DNA of 64,000 nucleotides from Thermomonospora echinospora (GTDB taxonomy: Bacteria > Actinomycetota > Actinomycetes > Streptosporangiales > Streptosporangiaceae), in assembly GCF_900108175.1 (NCBI RefSeq), contig NZ_FNVO01000025.1, forward strand, positions 1 to 64,000. Direction: 5' to 3'. Shown here piece after piece: positions 9,225 to 16,334 of this stretch (positions are counted from its first letter, which is position 1; each line of letters starts with the position of its first letter). Both the position numbers and the translations under genes were made by a program. The notes beneath the pieces are model-generated. The model was given only the letters and a program-made list of their open reading frames with translations. It was not told the origin of the DNA and ran no database searches.

Positions 9225-9252
9225 GCTGACGTGGTGCTGAAGCCGTGCTGAA
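9225..9252 (+). promoter_or_regulatory. SARP-type operator C (three GCTGAa repeats, 11-bp period)
   Basis: GCTGAC at 9225, GCTGAA at 9236 and GCTGAA at 9247 are spaced exactly 11 bases apart, upstream of the SARP-2 start at 9294. The same hexamer with the same period occurs three times at 13468-13495 beside the monooxygenase gene. This suggests that one SARP binds both sites and that SARP-2 is autoregulated. Confidence 0.7.
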
Positions 9253-9281
9253 TCGGCCGAAAACGCAGGTCACGGCGGACC

Positions 9282-9294
9282 TACGATGACGGCA
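9282..9294 (+). promoter_or_regulatory. -10 element implying a leaderless SARP-2 mRNA
   Basis: TACGAT at 9282-9287 fits the actinobacterial TAnnnT -10. Transcription from it would begin at or next to the ATG at 9294, and no Shine-Dalgarno sequence precedes that ATG. A leaderless transcript is the simplest reading. No good -35 is visible, in keeping with an activator-dependent promoter. Confidence 0.5.
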
Positions 9295-12200
9295 TGAACG
9301 GGTCGCCGATGGTGCAGCCCGCCGTTCACGGGGGCGCTGGAATTCCGCTCGGCGGATGGCACATCGATGTGCTCGGTCCGCTTGAGGTACGCCGGGCCGG
9401 GCAGGTCGTCGAGTTGCCGCCGCGGCGCCGGAGCCTGCTCGCCGTCCTCGCGCTGCGGGCGGGCACGATGGTCACGGTCGACGGGCTGGTGGACGCCCTG
9501 TGGGGTGAGGACCCCCCGCCCACCGCGGTCCGCACCCTGCACGCCCACATCGCCAAGCTGGCCGCCCTGCTGCCGGGGAACGGGGACGAACGGCTCATCC
9601 GGCGCAGGGACCCGGGATACCTGCTGGACGCGGAAACGGCCCGGGTGGACCGGGTCCGGTTCGAGGAGCTCATCACCGGCGGACTGCGGCACGTCGCCGA
9701 CGGCCGTTTCGCCGAGTCGGCCCGCATGCTGTCGAGAGCGCTGGCGCTGTGGCGGGGGGAGGCCCTCGCCGACTGCCCGGTGCACGGATGGGCGCTCACC
9801 GAGGTGGACCACCTCCACGAAATGCGGCTCCAGGCGCACGAAGGGCTGCTGGCGTCCAGGCTGGTGCTGGGCGGCCTCCCGGAGTCCGGCACCGGGGAGA
9901 TCGAGCGTCTGGTGGCGCAGCACCCGTTCCGGGAACGCCTGTGGGAGCTGCTGATCGTCGCGCTGCACCTCGGCGGCCGGACGGGCGACGCGCTGAACGC
10001 CTATCACCGGGTGCGCCGCGGACTGGTCGAAGAGCTCGGCCTGGACCCGGGAGAAGGGCTGCGCCAGGTCGAGGCGGGTGTCCTGCGGGGCGTGACCGAC
10101 CCGCGTGAGCTGCTGCGTTTGCCGACCGGCAGGACCCCCGCCGGCACCGGGCCGCTGACCGTTCCGCAGCAGGTCACCACGCTCATCGGGCGGGAGGCCG
10201 AGATCACCGGGATCCGGGAGCTGCTGCGCGCCGCCCGGCTGGTCACGCTCACCGGTCTCGGCGGCATCGGCAAGACCAGCCTGGCGGTCGCGGCGTCGCG
10301 GGCCGCCGCCGACGACTTCGCGGACATCGCGTTCGTCGACCTCGCCCCCTCCGACGACGAGGCGAGCATCGTGGCGGCGATCGCCGAGGCGCTGGGCGTG
10401 CATCCCCGCGGCGGCCGGCTCCTCGACGAGATCGCCCGGCGGATCTCCTGCGACCGGGTCCTCCTGGTCGTCGACAACTGCGAGCACCTTGTCGAAGCCT
10501 GCGCGCCGATCGTCCGGGAGCTCCTCGGACGCTGCCCGCACCTGCGTGTCCTCGCCACCAGCCAGCAGGCGCTCCGGGTGCCGGGGGAGGCGCTCAAACC
10601 GGTGCCGGAGCTGCGCGTCCCGCCGCCCGCCCTGGTGCGGTCGGGGACGGACCTGGTCGGGCACGACGCGGCCGTCCTGTTCGCCGACCGGGCCGGGATC
10701 GGGAAGCTGGAGACGCTGTCGACACGGGACGCCCGTGCCGTCGCCACCATCTGCGCCCGCTGCCACGGGCTGCCGCTGGCCATCGAACTGGCGGCCGCGC
10801 GAGCCCGGATGTTCACCCTGCCGGAGATGGCGCACCGGCTCCAGGATCCGTTCGCGGTGCTGACCGAGGGGCCCCGCGGAGCGCGGCCCCAGCATCGGGC
10901 GCTGCGGGCGACGGTCGAGTGGAGCTACCGGCTGCTCACCGCCGAGGAACGCCGGGCGCTGCGCCGGTTCAGCGTGTTCAACGGCGCGTTCACCCTGGAG
11001 GCGGCCGGAGCCGTGCACCCGGAGACGGCGCCGTTGGAGATGCTGGGCCGGCTGGTGGACAAGTCGCTGGTGAAGGTGGTGCGGACGGCCGCGGGCACCC
11101 GCTACCAGCTCGTCGCCACCATCCGCGCCTTCGCGCTCGACCGTTCGCGGGCCCACCCGGACGAGCACGCCCGGACGCGGCAGGACCATGCGCGGCACCA
11201 CCGGCGTCAGGCGGAGGAGATCGAACGGCGGTTGCAGGGCCCGCAACTGGACTCCCAGGTGGTACAGATCGCCGAACGCCACGAGGACGTCCGAGCGGCG
11301 CTCACCTGGCTGACCGAGAACGACCCGGAGGGAGCGCTGCGGCTGGCCGCCTCGCTGTGGCGCTACCACTACCTGCGCGGCGGCTACGCCGAAGGCCGGG
11401 CCTGGCTGTCGTCGGCGCTCGCGGCCCGCACCCCCGAGGTGCCGTCCGGCACCCAGGCCAAGGCGTTGTGGGCGCTGGCCAAACTCGCCGCGCTGGAATG
11501 CGACTACCGGGAGGCCGACGAGCACGCCCGGCGCGCCCTGGAGCTGTACACACGGGACGGCGACGTCACCGGCGTGGCGCGGTCCCGGGCGCTGCTCGGC
11601 GCGATCGCCCGGGAGCTGGGGCACTACGACCGGGCTCTGGAGTACGCCCACCAGTCGCTGGCCGCGGCCGAACGCGGCGGCGACCGGTGGGCGACGGGCC
11701 ACGCGCTGCAACTGCTGGGGTTCGTGTCCTGGCTCTCCGGCGACTGGGACTCCGCCGGCCGGTACTCCGAGCAGGCCATGCACTGCTTCCGGCCCATCGG
11801 CGACCATGAGCGGCTGGCCTGGTGCCAGATCGACCTCGGCGCGGCCGCCTACTACGCGGGCGACCTCGACACCGCCGCCCGCCACCTGCACCGGTCCCTG
11901 CTGATGTCGTTCGGGATCCGGTTCCGGGAGGGCATCGCCTGGGCCGAGAACCTGCTCGCCCTGATCGACCTGCGCCAGGGCCGCCGAAGGCAGGCGCTGC
12001 GCCGGCTGGTCACCAGCCTGGAACTGCATCACGAACTGGGCGACCGGTGGCGGCTGGCCAGCGTGCTGGACGCACTCGCGGGCGCGCTCGCCGGGCACGA
12101 CGCGCCGCTGGCGGCGGAACTGCTCGGGACGGCCGGATGGCTCCGGGACGGGATGGGCGCGCTGGTTCCGGCCTGCGAACGCGCGGAGCTCGCGGCGACC

Positions 12201-12320
12201 CGGGCGCGGATCGTGGACCGCATCGGCGCCGAGGCCGTCGAGCGGGCATCCGCCCTGGGCCGGTGGCAGGACGTGACGGCCCTGGCCGAGCGGGTCAGGC
12301 TCGGCTCAGCCGCCCGATGA
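9294..12320 (+). CDS. Large SARP-family regulator (SARP-2: DNA-binding + BTAD + NB-ARC + TPR)
   Basis: 1008 residues in AfsR-like order. The SARP winged helix lies near residues 22-115 (IDVLGPLEVRRAGQVVELPPRRRSLLAVLALRAG is its start), BTAD to about 270, and an NB-ARC ATPase from about 295. The ATPase has Walker A TGLGGIGKTSLAV near 320 and LLVVDNCEHLV as Walker B. TPR repeats fill residues 640-960 (ALNKA-type helices such as YDRALEYAHQSLAAAERGG). NB-ARC SARPs activate antibiotic or differentiation genes. The last 26 bases overlap the convergent monooxygenase gene. A triple 11-bp-period repeat and a leaderless-type -10 precede it, so autoregulation is plausible. Its target list should include the genes carrying the same repeats. 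Confidence 0.92.
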   Translation: MNGSPMVQPAVHGGAGIPLGGWHIDVLGPLEVRRAGQVVELPPRRRSLLAVLALRAGTMVTVDGLVDALWGEDPPPTAVRTLHAHIAKLAALLPGNGDERLIRRRDPGYLLDAETARVDRVRFEELITGGLRHVADGRFAESARMLSRALALWRGEALADCPVHGWALTEVDHLHEMRLQAHEGLLASRLVLGGLPESGTGEIERLVAQHPFRERLWELLIVALHLGGRTGDALNAYHRVRRGLVEELGLDPGEGLRQVEAGVLRGVTDPRELLRLPTGRTPAGTGPLTVPQQVTTLIGREAEITGIRELLRAARLVTLTGLGGIGKTSLAVAASRAAADDFADIAFVDLAPSDDEASIVAAIAEALGVHPRGGRLLDEIARRISCDRVLLVVDNCEHLVEACAPIVRELLGRCPHLRVLATSQQALRVPGEALKPVPELRVPPPALVRSGTDLVGHDAAVLFADRAGIGKLETLSTRDARAVATICARCHGLPLAIELAAARARMFTLPEMAHRLQDPFAVLTEGPRGARPQHRALRATVEWSYRLLTAEERRALRRFSVFNGAFTLEAAGAVHPETAPLEMLGRLVDKSLVKVVRTAAGTRYQLVATIRAFALDRSRAHPDEHARTRQDHARHHRRQAEEIERRLQGPQLDSQVVQIAERHEDVRAALTWLTENDPEGALRLAASLWRYHYLRGGYAEGRAWLSSALAARTPEVPSGTQAKALWALAKLAALECDYREADEHARRALELYTRDGDVTGVARSRALLGAIARELGHYDRALEYAHQSLAAAERGGDRWATGHALQLLGFVSWLSGDWDSAGRYSEQAMHCFRPIGDHERLAWCQIDLGAAAYYAGDLDTAARHLHRSLLMSFGIRFREGIAWAENLLALIDLRQGRRRQALRRLVTSLELHHELGDRWRLASVLDALAGALAGHDAPLAAELLGTAGWLRDGMGALVPACERAELAATRARIVDRIGAEAVERASALGRWQDVTALAERVRLGSAAR

Positions 12321-13446
12321 CCCCGTCCCCGAACCGGGCGATCGTCTCCACCGTGCGGGCGTGGTCAACGGCGCCCGCGCAGGTCATAAAGACCAGGTGG
12401 TCGATGCCGTAGTCGTCGGCCAGCCCCGCCACCTGCTCGCCCACGCCGTCGGGAGTCCCCAGCAGCATCGCGCCGGTGGAGACGAGCTCGTCGAGGGTAC
12501 GCGGAACGGCGGCCGCCCGGTCGTCGAAGAAGCCGAACTCGGCGAGCCAGTCACAGATGTAGGGCACGGCCTGCTCACCCGTGCGCAGCGCCTGCTCGTG
12601 GGTCGCGGCGACGGCAAGGAAACGGCAGAGCGCGATCCCGCCGCCCGGCTCCCAGCGGTTCAGGTAGATGTTGCGGCCGTGGCGGGTGGCCGCTCGCGTG
12701 TAGGACTCGGTCACCTCCCGGATCCGGCACGGCTCGGTTTCCGCCGTCACCAGGGTGCTGCCCACGCGGGCGGCCCACTCGACGGTCCGCGGTCCTCCGG
12801 TCAGCACCGTGTAGAGCGGCGGGTGCGGGGACTGCAAGGGCTTCGGCACCGCCCCGATCCGGGTGAGCGCATCGTCCCCGACGCTCGCGCCGAGCCGTTG
12901 GGAAACCGGGTGACGCCAGGCCAGACCCGGCGGCGGGACCTGGATGAACGCGCCGTCATAGGCCCACAGCTCCTCCGTCCACGCCAGCCGCATCACCTCG
13001 AACCACTCCTCGAAGAGCGCACGGCTGTCGGCGCGTGCCCCGAAGTGCTGCCCCAGCACCCCGGCCGAACGGGACCGGTGGGCGAAGCTCAGCCCCACGT
13101 CCAGCCGCCCCCCGGTGAGGTGGTCGGCGACCGCGATGTCCTCGGCCAGCCGCAACGGATTCCAGGACGGCACCGCCAGCCCCAACTGCCCGTGCCGCAG
13201 CCGCGACGTGTGCTGGGCCAGGTAGACGTTCACCAGCAGGGGATTGGGCGTCACCTGGTAGCCCTCGACCTCGAAATGCTGCTCGGCCAGCATGAGCGAG
13301 GTCCAGCCGGCCTGGTCGGCGGCGACCGCCTGCTCGCGCAGTTCGGCGATCGCCGAACCGTACAACTGCGGCTCCAGTCCGAGCAGCCCGGTCCCGAGCC
13401 GATCCGCCGAGCCGACCGCCACCGGGTGCAACAGCGAGAACTTCAC
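12295..13446 (-). CDS. LLM-class flavin-dependent monooxygenase
   Basis: Luciferase-like TIM-barrel oxidoreductase using reduced FMN/F420. Seen: LREQAVAADQAGWTSLMLAEQHF, the LGLAVPSWNPLRLAEDIAVADHLTGGRLDVGLSFAHR block typical of the family, FEEWFEVMRLAW, and TGGPRTVEWAARVGS. I place the start at GTG 13446 (383 residues, VKFSLLHPVAVG), which gives the expected beginning of the first barrel strand. An in-frame ATG at 13650 would add 68 residues of Arg/Pro-rich sequence unlike the family and run through two operator-like arrays. There is no good Shine-Dalgarno sequence, so leaderless translation is possible. A triple GCTGAA array lies 22 bases upstream. The substrate is unknown. Confidence 0.85.
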   Translation of the reverse strand: MKFSLLHPVAVGSADRLGTGLLGLEPQLYGSAIAELREQAVAADQAGWTSLMLAEQHFEVEGYQVTPNPLLVNVYLAQHTSRLRHGQLGLAVPSWNPLRLAEDIAVADHLTGGRLDVGLSFAHRSRSAGVLGQHFGARADSRALFEEWFEVMRLAWTEELWAYDGAFIQVPPPGLAWRHPVSQRLGASVGDDALTRIGAVPKPLQSPHPPLYTVLTGGPRTVEWAARVGSTLVTAETEPCRIREVTESYTRAATRHGRNIYLNRWEPGGGIALCRFLAVAATHEQALRTGEQAVPYICDWLAEFGFFDDRAAAVPRTLDELVSTGAMLLGTPDGVGEQVAGLADDYGIDHLVFMTCAGAVDHARTVETIARFGDGVIGRLSRA

Positions 13447-13467
13447 CCGCCCAGCATGTCGAGACCG

Positions 13468-13495
13468 GCTGAAAACCCGCTGAAGCGCCTCTGAA
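13468..13495 (-). promoter_or_regulatory. SARP-type operator D (three direct repeats, 11-bp period)
   Basis: GCTGAA at 13468, GCTGAA at 13479 and TCTGAA at 13490 (plus-strand reading) repeat with an exact 11-bp period. They lie 22 bases upstream of the monooxygenase start and 167 bases before the small membrane-protein gene. The hexamer and spacing are those of operator C upstream of SARP-2. Confidence 0.68.
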
Positions 13496-13587
13496 ACAGG
13501 GGCGGCTTCTTGTGGTGATGCCCGTCGGCCTCGGGTTTCTCCAGGTCGGGCGAGCCGACCGGCGAACGTGCCAGTCGGTGAGCGGGG

Positions 13588-13621
13588 CGGCAACCGCGCG
13601 GCAACAGGGACTCGGTACCAA
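13588..13621 (+). promoter_or_regulatory. SARP-type operator B (2 x CGGCAAC) plus -10 candidate
   Basis: CGGCAAC at 13588-13594 and 13599-13605 repeats the 20-base core seen at 4366-4384. A -10-like TACCAA starts at 13616, exactly 11 bases after the second heptamer, as at the other site. The downstream gene begins at 13662 on the same strand. Confidence 0.7.
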
Positions 13622-13661
13622 GGAGCGGTTTCGTCCATCGCCAGAACCAACGGGAGTAACC

Positions 13662-14087
13662 GTGAGCGATCCCTACAGCCAGGGCCCGCAGCAACCCCAG
13701 TACGTCAGTGGTCCACCGCAGTCATGGACTCCGCCGCAGCCGCCGCCCAGAGGGAAGAATCGCGGGACGGTGGTCGGGCTCGTCGTGCTGGCCGTCATCG
13801 TCGGATTCATCGGCGTCGCCGGCTACCTGTCCAGCAAGAGCGACCCGGACACCGCCGCCATCGGCGACTGTGTCGCCCGCGGGAGCGGCTCCAGCATCAG
13901 AGTGGTCGAGTGCACGGACCCTGCCAGCGACTACAAGGTCGTCGGCAAGGTTCCGGACAAGACCCAGGTCCAGTTCAACATCAGTTCGCAGCGCATCTGC
14001 AACCCGTTCCCGACGGCCAAGAGCGCCTACTGGAAGGGCGAGTCCGGAGGCAAGGGCTACGTGCTCTGCCTGGCCCCCGTCAAATAA
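13662..14087 (+). CDS. Small membrane protein, LppU/SCO3897-like
   Basis: 141 residues from GTG 13662, with GGGAG eight bases upstream. The N-terminal 30 residues are Gln/Pro-rich and cytoplasmic. One transmembrane helix follows (GTVVGLVVLAVIVGFIGVAGYL, about residues 33-54). The extracytoplasmic domain has Cys residues (IGDCVARG, RVVECTDP, QRICNPFP, YVLCLAPVK). The GDCV...VVEC...YKVVGKV pattern resembles the LppU/SCO3897 family of actinobacterial envelope proteins of unknown function; four Cys could make two disulfides. It follows SARP operator B, so it is a predicted co-target with the methyltransferase at 4432. Confidence 0.72.
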   Translation: MSDPYSQGPQQPQYVSGPPQSWTPPQPPPRGKNRGTVVGLVVLAVIVGFIGVAGYLSSKSDPDTAAIGDCVARGSGSSIRVVECTDPASDYKVVGKVPDKTQVQFNISSQRICNPFPTAKSAYWKGESGGKGYVLCLAPVK

Positions 14088-14326
14088 CCCCCGCCAAGCC
14101 GGGATGCCGGCATATGCCGTGAAGGCGACCGGTGGCCGGCCACGCTCCATCGCGTGGCCGACCTTCGTCGGGTACGGCTGGGAGTTGAGAGCGGGCGTCC
14201 TCCCACCAGTCATTGATCGTCAGCGTGCAGCGCATGCTCGCCGCGGACGCCGGAGGCACCGACACGAGCCCGATGCTCCCGGCCGTGAACGCCGTCGCGA
14301 GGTCCACCGCTTTCCGGGCACTCCCG

Positions 14327-15244
14327 TCATTGGCCAGGGCGAGAGGCGTTCTCGTCGTGCCGGGGCGGTCGGCAGGCCAGGCAGCAGCGGACGAAGTCCT
14401 GGACGAGGAGGTCGGTGTCGTCGGCCGGTGTCCAGGCCACGCCGACCTCGCTGGGGCTGATGCCGGTGACGGGCCGATAGGTGATGCCCGGGCGGGCGTA
14501 GTAACGAGCGGCGGATTCGGGGGCCAGGGCGATGCCGTAGCCGTTGGCTATCGCGCTCAGCCAGTCGTCGGGCTGGTCGACGACGGCGCCGATACGGACG
14601 GGCTGGCCGTCACGTTCGTCGGCCGCGAGCCAGAAGTCCCTCCAGTGTCCGGTTTCGGCGGGGGCCGCGACGAACGGCTCGTTCCACAGGTCGGAGAAGG
14701 GGATCACCTCGCACGCGGCGAGCGGGTGCGCGGTGGGGAGCGCGACGCAGCGGGGCTCGGTGAACAGCGCTCGTGTCCTGAGGGTTTCCTGCCCGGGGAA
14801 GGGGAGCCGGAGCAGGGCGACGTCGACGTCTGCCGTGGCGAGCCCGGCGGTGGGGTCCGACCAGGTGGCCTGCCGCATCTGCGCCCGCCAGTCCGGTCGG
14901 CGGCGGGTGAACTCCGCGATGATCCGCTGGGTGGTCTCGTTGGCGGCGCTGGCCAGGTAGCCGATCCGCAGGACGCGCTCGGCCGCGTTCCTGGTCTCCC
15001 GCAGGATCCGTTCCCAGTCGGCCAGCAGGCCGGGTACGCGCTCGGCGAGGACCCGGCCCGGCTCGGTGAGGGTCATGCCGGCCCGTGAGCGGGTGAACAA
15101 CCGTACGTCCAGCAGGGTCTCCAACTGCTTGATCTGTTTGGTGAGCGCCGGCTGTGAGATGAAGAGCCGTTCCGCGGCGCGGGTCAGGTTTCCCTCCTCG
15201 GCCACGACCGCGAAGTACCGCAACAACCGGGTGTCGACATCCAT
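14327..15244 (-). CDS. LysR-family transcriptional regulator
   Basis: 305 residues. The N-terminal HTH begins MDVDTRLLRYFAVVAEEGNLTRAAERLFISQPALTKQIKQLE, the standard LysR signature. A periplasmic-binding-like co-inducer domain follows (LRIGYLASAANETTQRIIAEF, later LALAPESAARYYARPGITYRPV). It is transcribed away from a two-gene operon starting at 15359. The 114-base gap includes an AT-rich spot near 15250-15270, where autoregulation and divergent control are expected for this family. The effector is unknown. The 239 bases beyond its stop, up to 14088, hold nothing I can assign. Confidence 0.93.
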   Translation of the reverse strand: MDVDTRLLRYFAVVAEEGNLTRAAERLFISQPALTKQIKQLETLLDVRLFTRSRAGMTLTEPGRVLAERVPGLLADWERILRETRNAAERVLRIGYLASAANETTQRIIAEFTRRRPDWRAQMRQATWSDPTAGLATADVDVALLRLPFPGQETLRTRALFTEPRCVALPTAHPLAACEVIPFSDLWNEPFVAAPAETGHWRDFWLAADERDGQPVRIGAVVDQPDDWLSAIANGYGIALAPESAARYYARPGITYRPVTGISPSEVGVAWTPADDTDLLVQDFVRCCLACRPPRHDENASRPGQ

Positions 15245-15358
15245 GCCGCCAAGTTATGGATGCAGGTATTGGACGCCGGATTCGGTCCCCGGGAACCCTT
15301 GTCGGCAGAGGCGGGCAGCGGGCTCGCCGACTCCCTCACACGACGCGCTGGAGAAGCC

Positions 15359-15664
15359 ATGCCTGTTTTCATGATTTCGTACCGGGTGGCCGACGAAGGG
15401 ATCGCCGAGGTCACCGAGGCGATCGGGAAGGCCTTCGCCGCGGTGGAGGCGCAGCGGCCGGACGGCATCCGATACGCCTACCTCCGCCGGGCCGAAGGCA
15501 ACGAGTTCGTCGCCCTGCTGGACCTCGCCGAGGGTGTCGAGAACCCGCTGCCCGGCATCGCCGAGGCACGCCGACTACAGGAGACCGTGGCCAAGTGGGC
15601 GGTGGGACCGGCCCCGGCGCCTCAGCCGTTCAAGGTCATCGGCGACTACCGCATGCTGGGCTGA
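15359..15664 (+). CDS. Small protein, possibly ABM-like ferredoxin fold
   Basis: 101 residues from ATG 15359, with GGAG six bases upstream. The sequence MPVFMISYRVADEGIAEV, EAIGKAFAAVEAQRPDGIRYAYLRR and EFVALLDLAEG suggests a single-domain alpha/beta barrel of the antibiotic-biosynthesis-monooxygenase type, often a dimeric dioxygenase or a structural protein. I see no catalytic signature. It is the first gene of a short operon divergent from the LysR regulator and is followed by a DoxX-like membrane protein. LysR-controlled oxidative or quinone stress response is a guess from context. Confidence 0.7.
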   Translation: MPVFMISYRVADEGIAEVTEAIGKAFAAVEAQRPDGIRYAYLRRAEGNEFVALLDLAEGVENPLPGIAEARRLQETVAKWAVGPAPAPQPFKVIGDYRMLG

Positions 15665-15680
15665 ACGGGGAACGGCGGAA

Positions 15681-16031
15681 ATGTGCGTCGCTTATGTCGT
15701 GGTCACGATCGCCACGATCGCAGCCAATGCGGCAATCGCCGTCGCGGACCTGGCCGGAGCCAGGTTCGTCCTGGCCAACTCGGCGGAAGTGGGCCTGCCG
15801 CGCTCCTGGATACCCCCGCTCGGCTGGCTGAAAGCCGCCGGAGCCGCCGGGCTGACGCTGGGCCTGCTGGGCCTACGGCCCCTCGGGATCGCCGCCGCCG
15901 CCGGACTGGTGCTGTTCTTCCTCGGCGCGGTCATCGCCCACATCCGCGCCCGCGTCTTCCACAACATCGCCTTCCCCGGCGCTTACCTGGCGCTGGCCAT
16001 AGGCTCCTTCACCCTGGCCGTCACACAGTGA
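15681..16031 (+). CDS. DoxX-like integral membrane protein
   Basis: 116 residues from ATG 15681, 16 bases after the previous stop. Four hydrophobic helices are visible: VAYVVVTIATIAANAAIAVADL, LGWLKAAGAAGLTLGLLGL, IAAAAGLVLFFLGAVIAHI, and FPGAYLALAIGSFTLAV. The order, and the loop SWIPPLGWLKAAGA, match DoxX-type proteins. Its function is unknown beyond the membrane location; homologues are linked to redox or sulfur stress. Its stop overlaps the start of a pRiA4b ORF-3 relic by 4 bases. Confidence 0.78.
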   Translation: MCVAYVVVTIATIAANAAIAVADLAGARFVLANSAEVGLPRSWIPPLGWLKAAGAAGLTLGLLGLRPLGIAAAAGLVLFFLGAVIAHIRARVFHNIAFPGAYLALAIGSFTLAVTQ

Positions 16032-16267
16032 CCACACGAAGGCGACACGGCCGACCCGACCCGGGGTTGGGGCTCGTGGACCGGGACGAACGACAGACCA
16101 GGCTGGACGATATCGCCCGGTACGGTGACCGGATCCGGTACGAGTACGACGTCAGCGACGGCTGGGAACATGAACTGCACATCGCGGAGAGCCCATTCGT
16201 CATCGTCGGCGCTGGGGCCGGACGCAGATCGATGATCTTGCCTGCACGACCTCGACCTGATGTATAG
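16028..16267 (+). pseudogene. Relic of plasmid pRiA4b ORF-3-like gene
   Basis: A frame open from GTG 16028 encodes DERQTRLDDIARYGDRIRYEYDVSDGWEHELHIAESP. The YEYDxxDGWEHE motif is diagnostic of the pRiA4b ORF-3 family, found on plasmids and integrative elements. The N-terminal half of the domain is missing, and the tail after position 16205 no longer fits the family. I therefore call it a truncated relic of past horizontal transfer rather than a working gene. Confidence 0.68.
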
Positions 16268-16334
16268 GGTCACCTCAAGATCGAAAAGGGCTGAGCTTCG
16301 TCAGTGCCGGCCTCTGATCCCCCGAGGAGACACC

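Noticed and set aside
14080-14326. Short minus-strand frame with a signal-peptide-like stretch (AGSIGLVSVPPASA)
   Set aside because: No clear start or ribosome binding site and no family resemblance; too weak to list as a gene.
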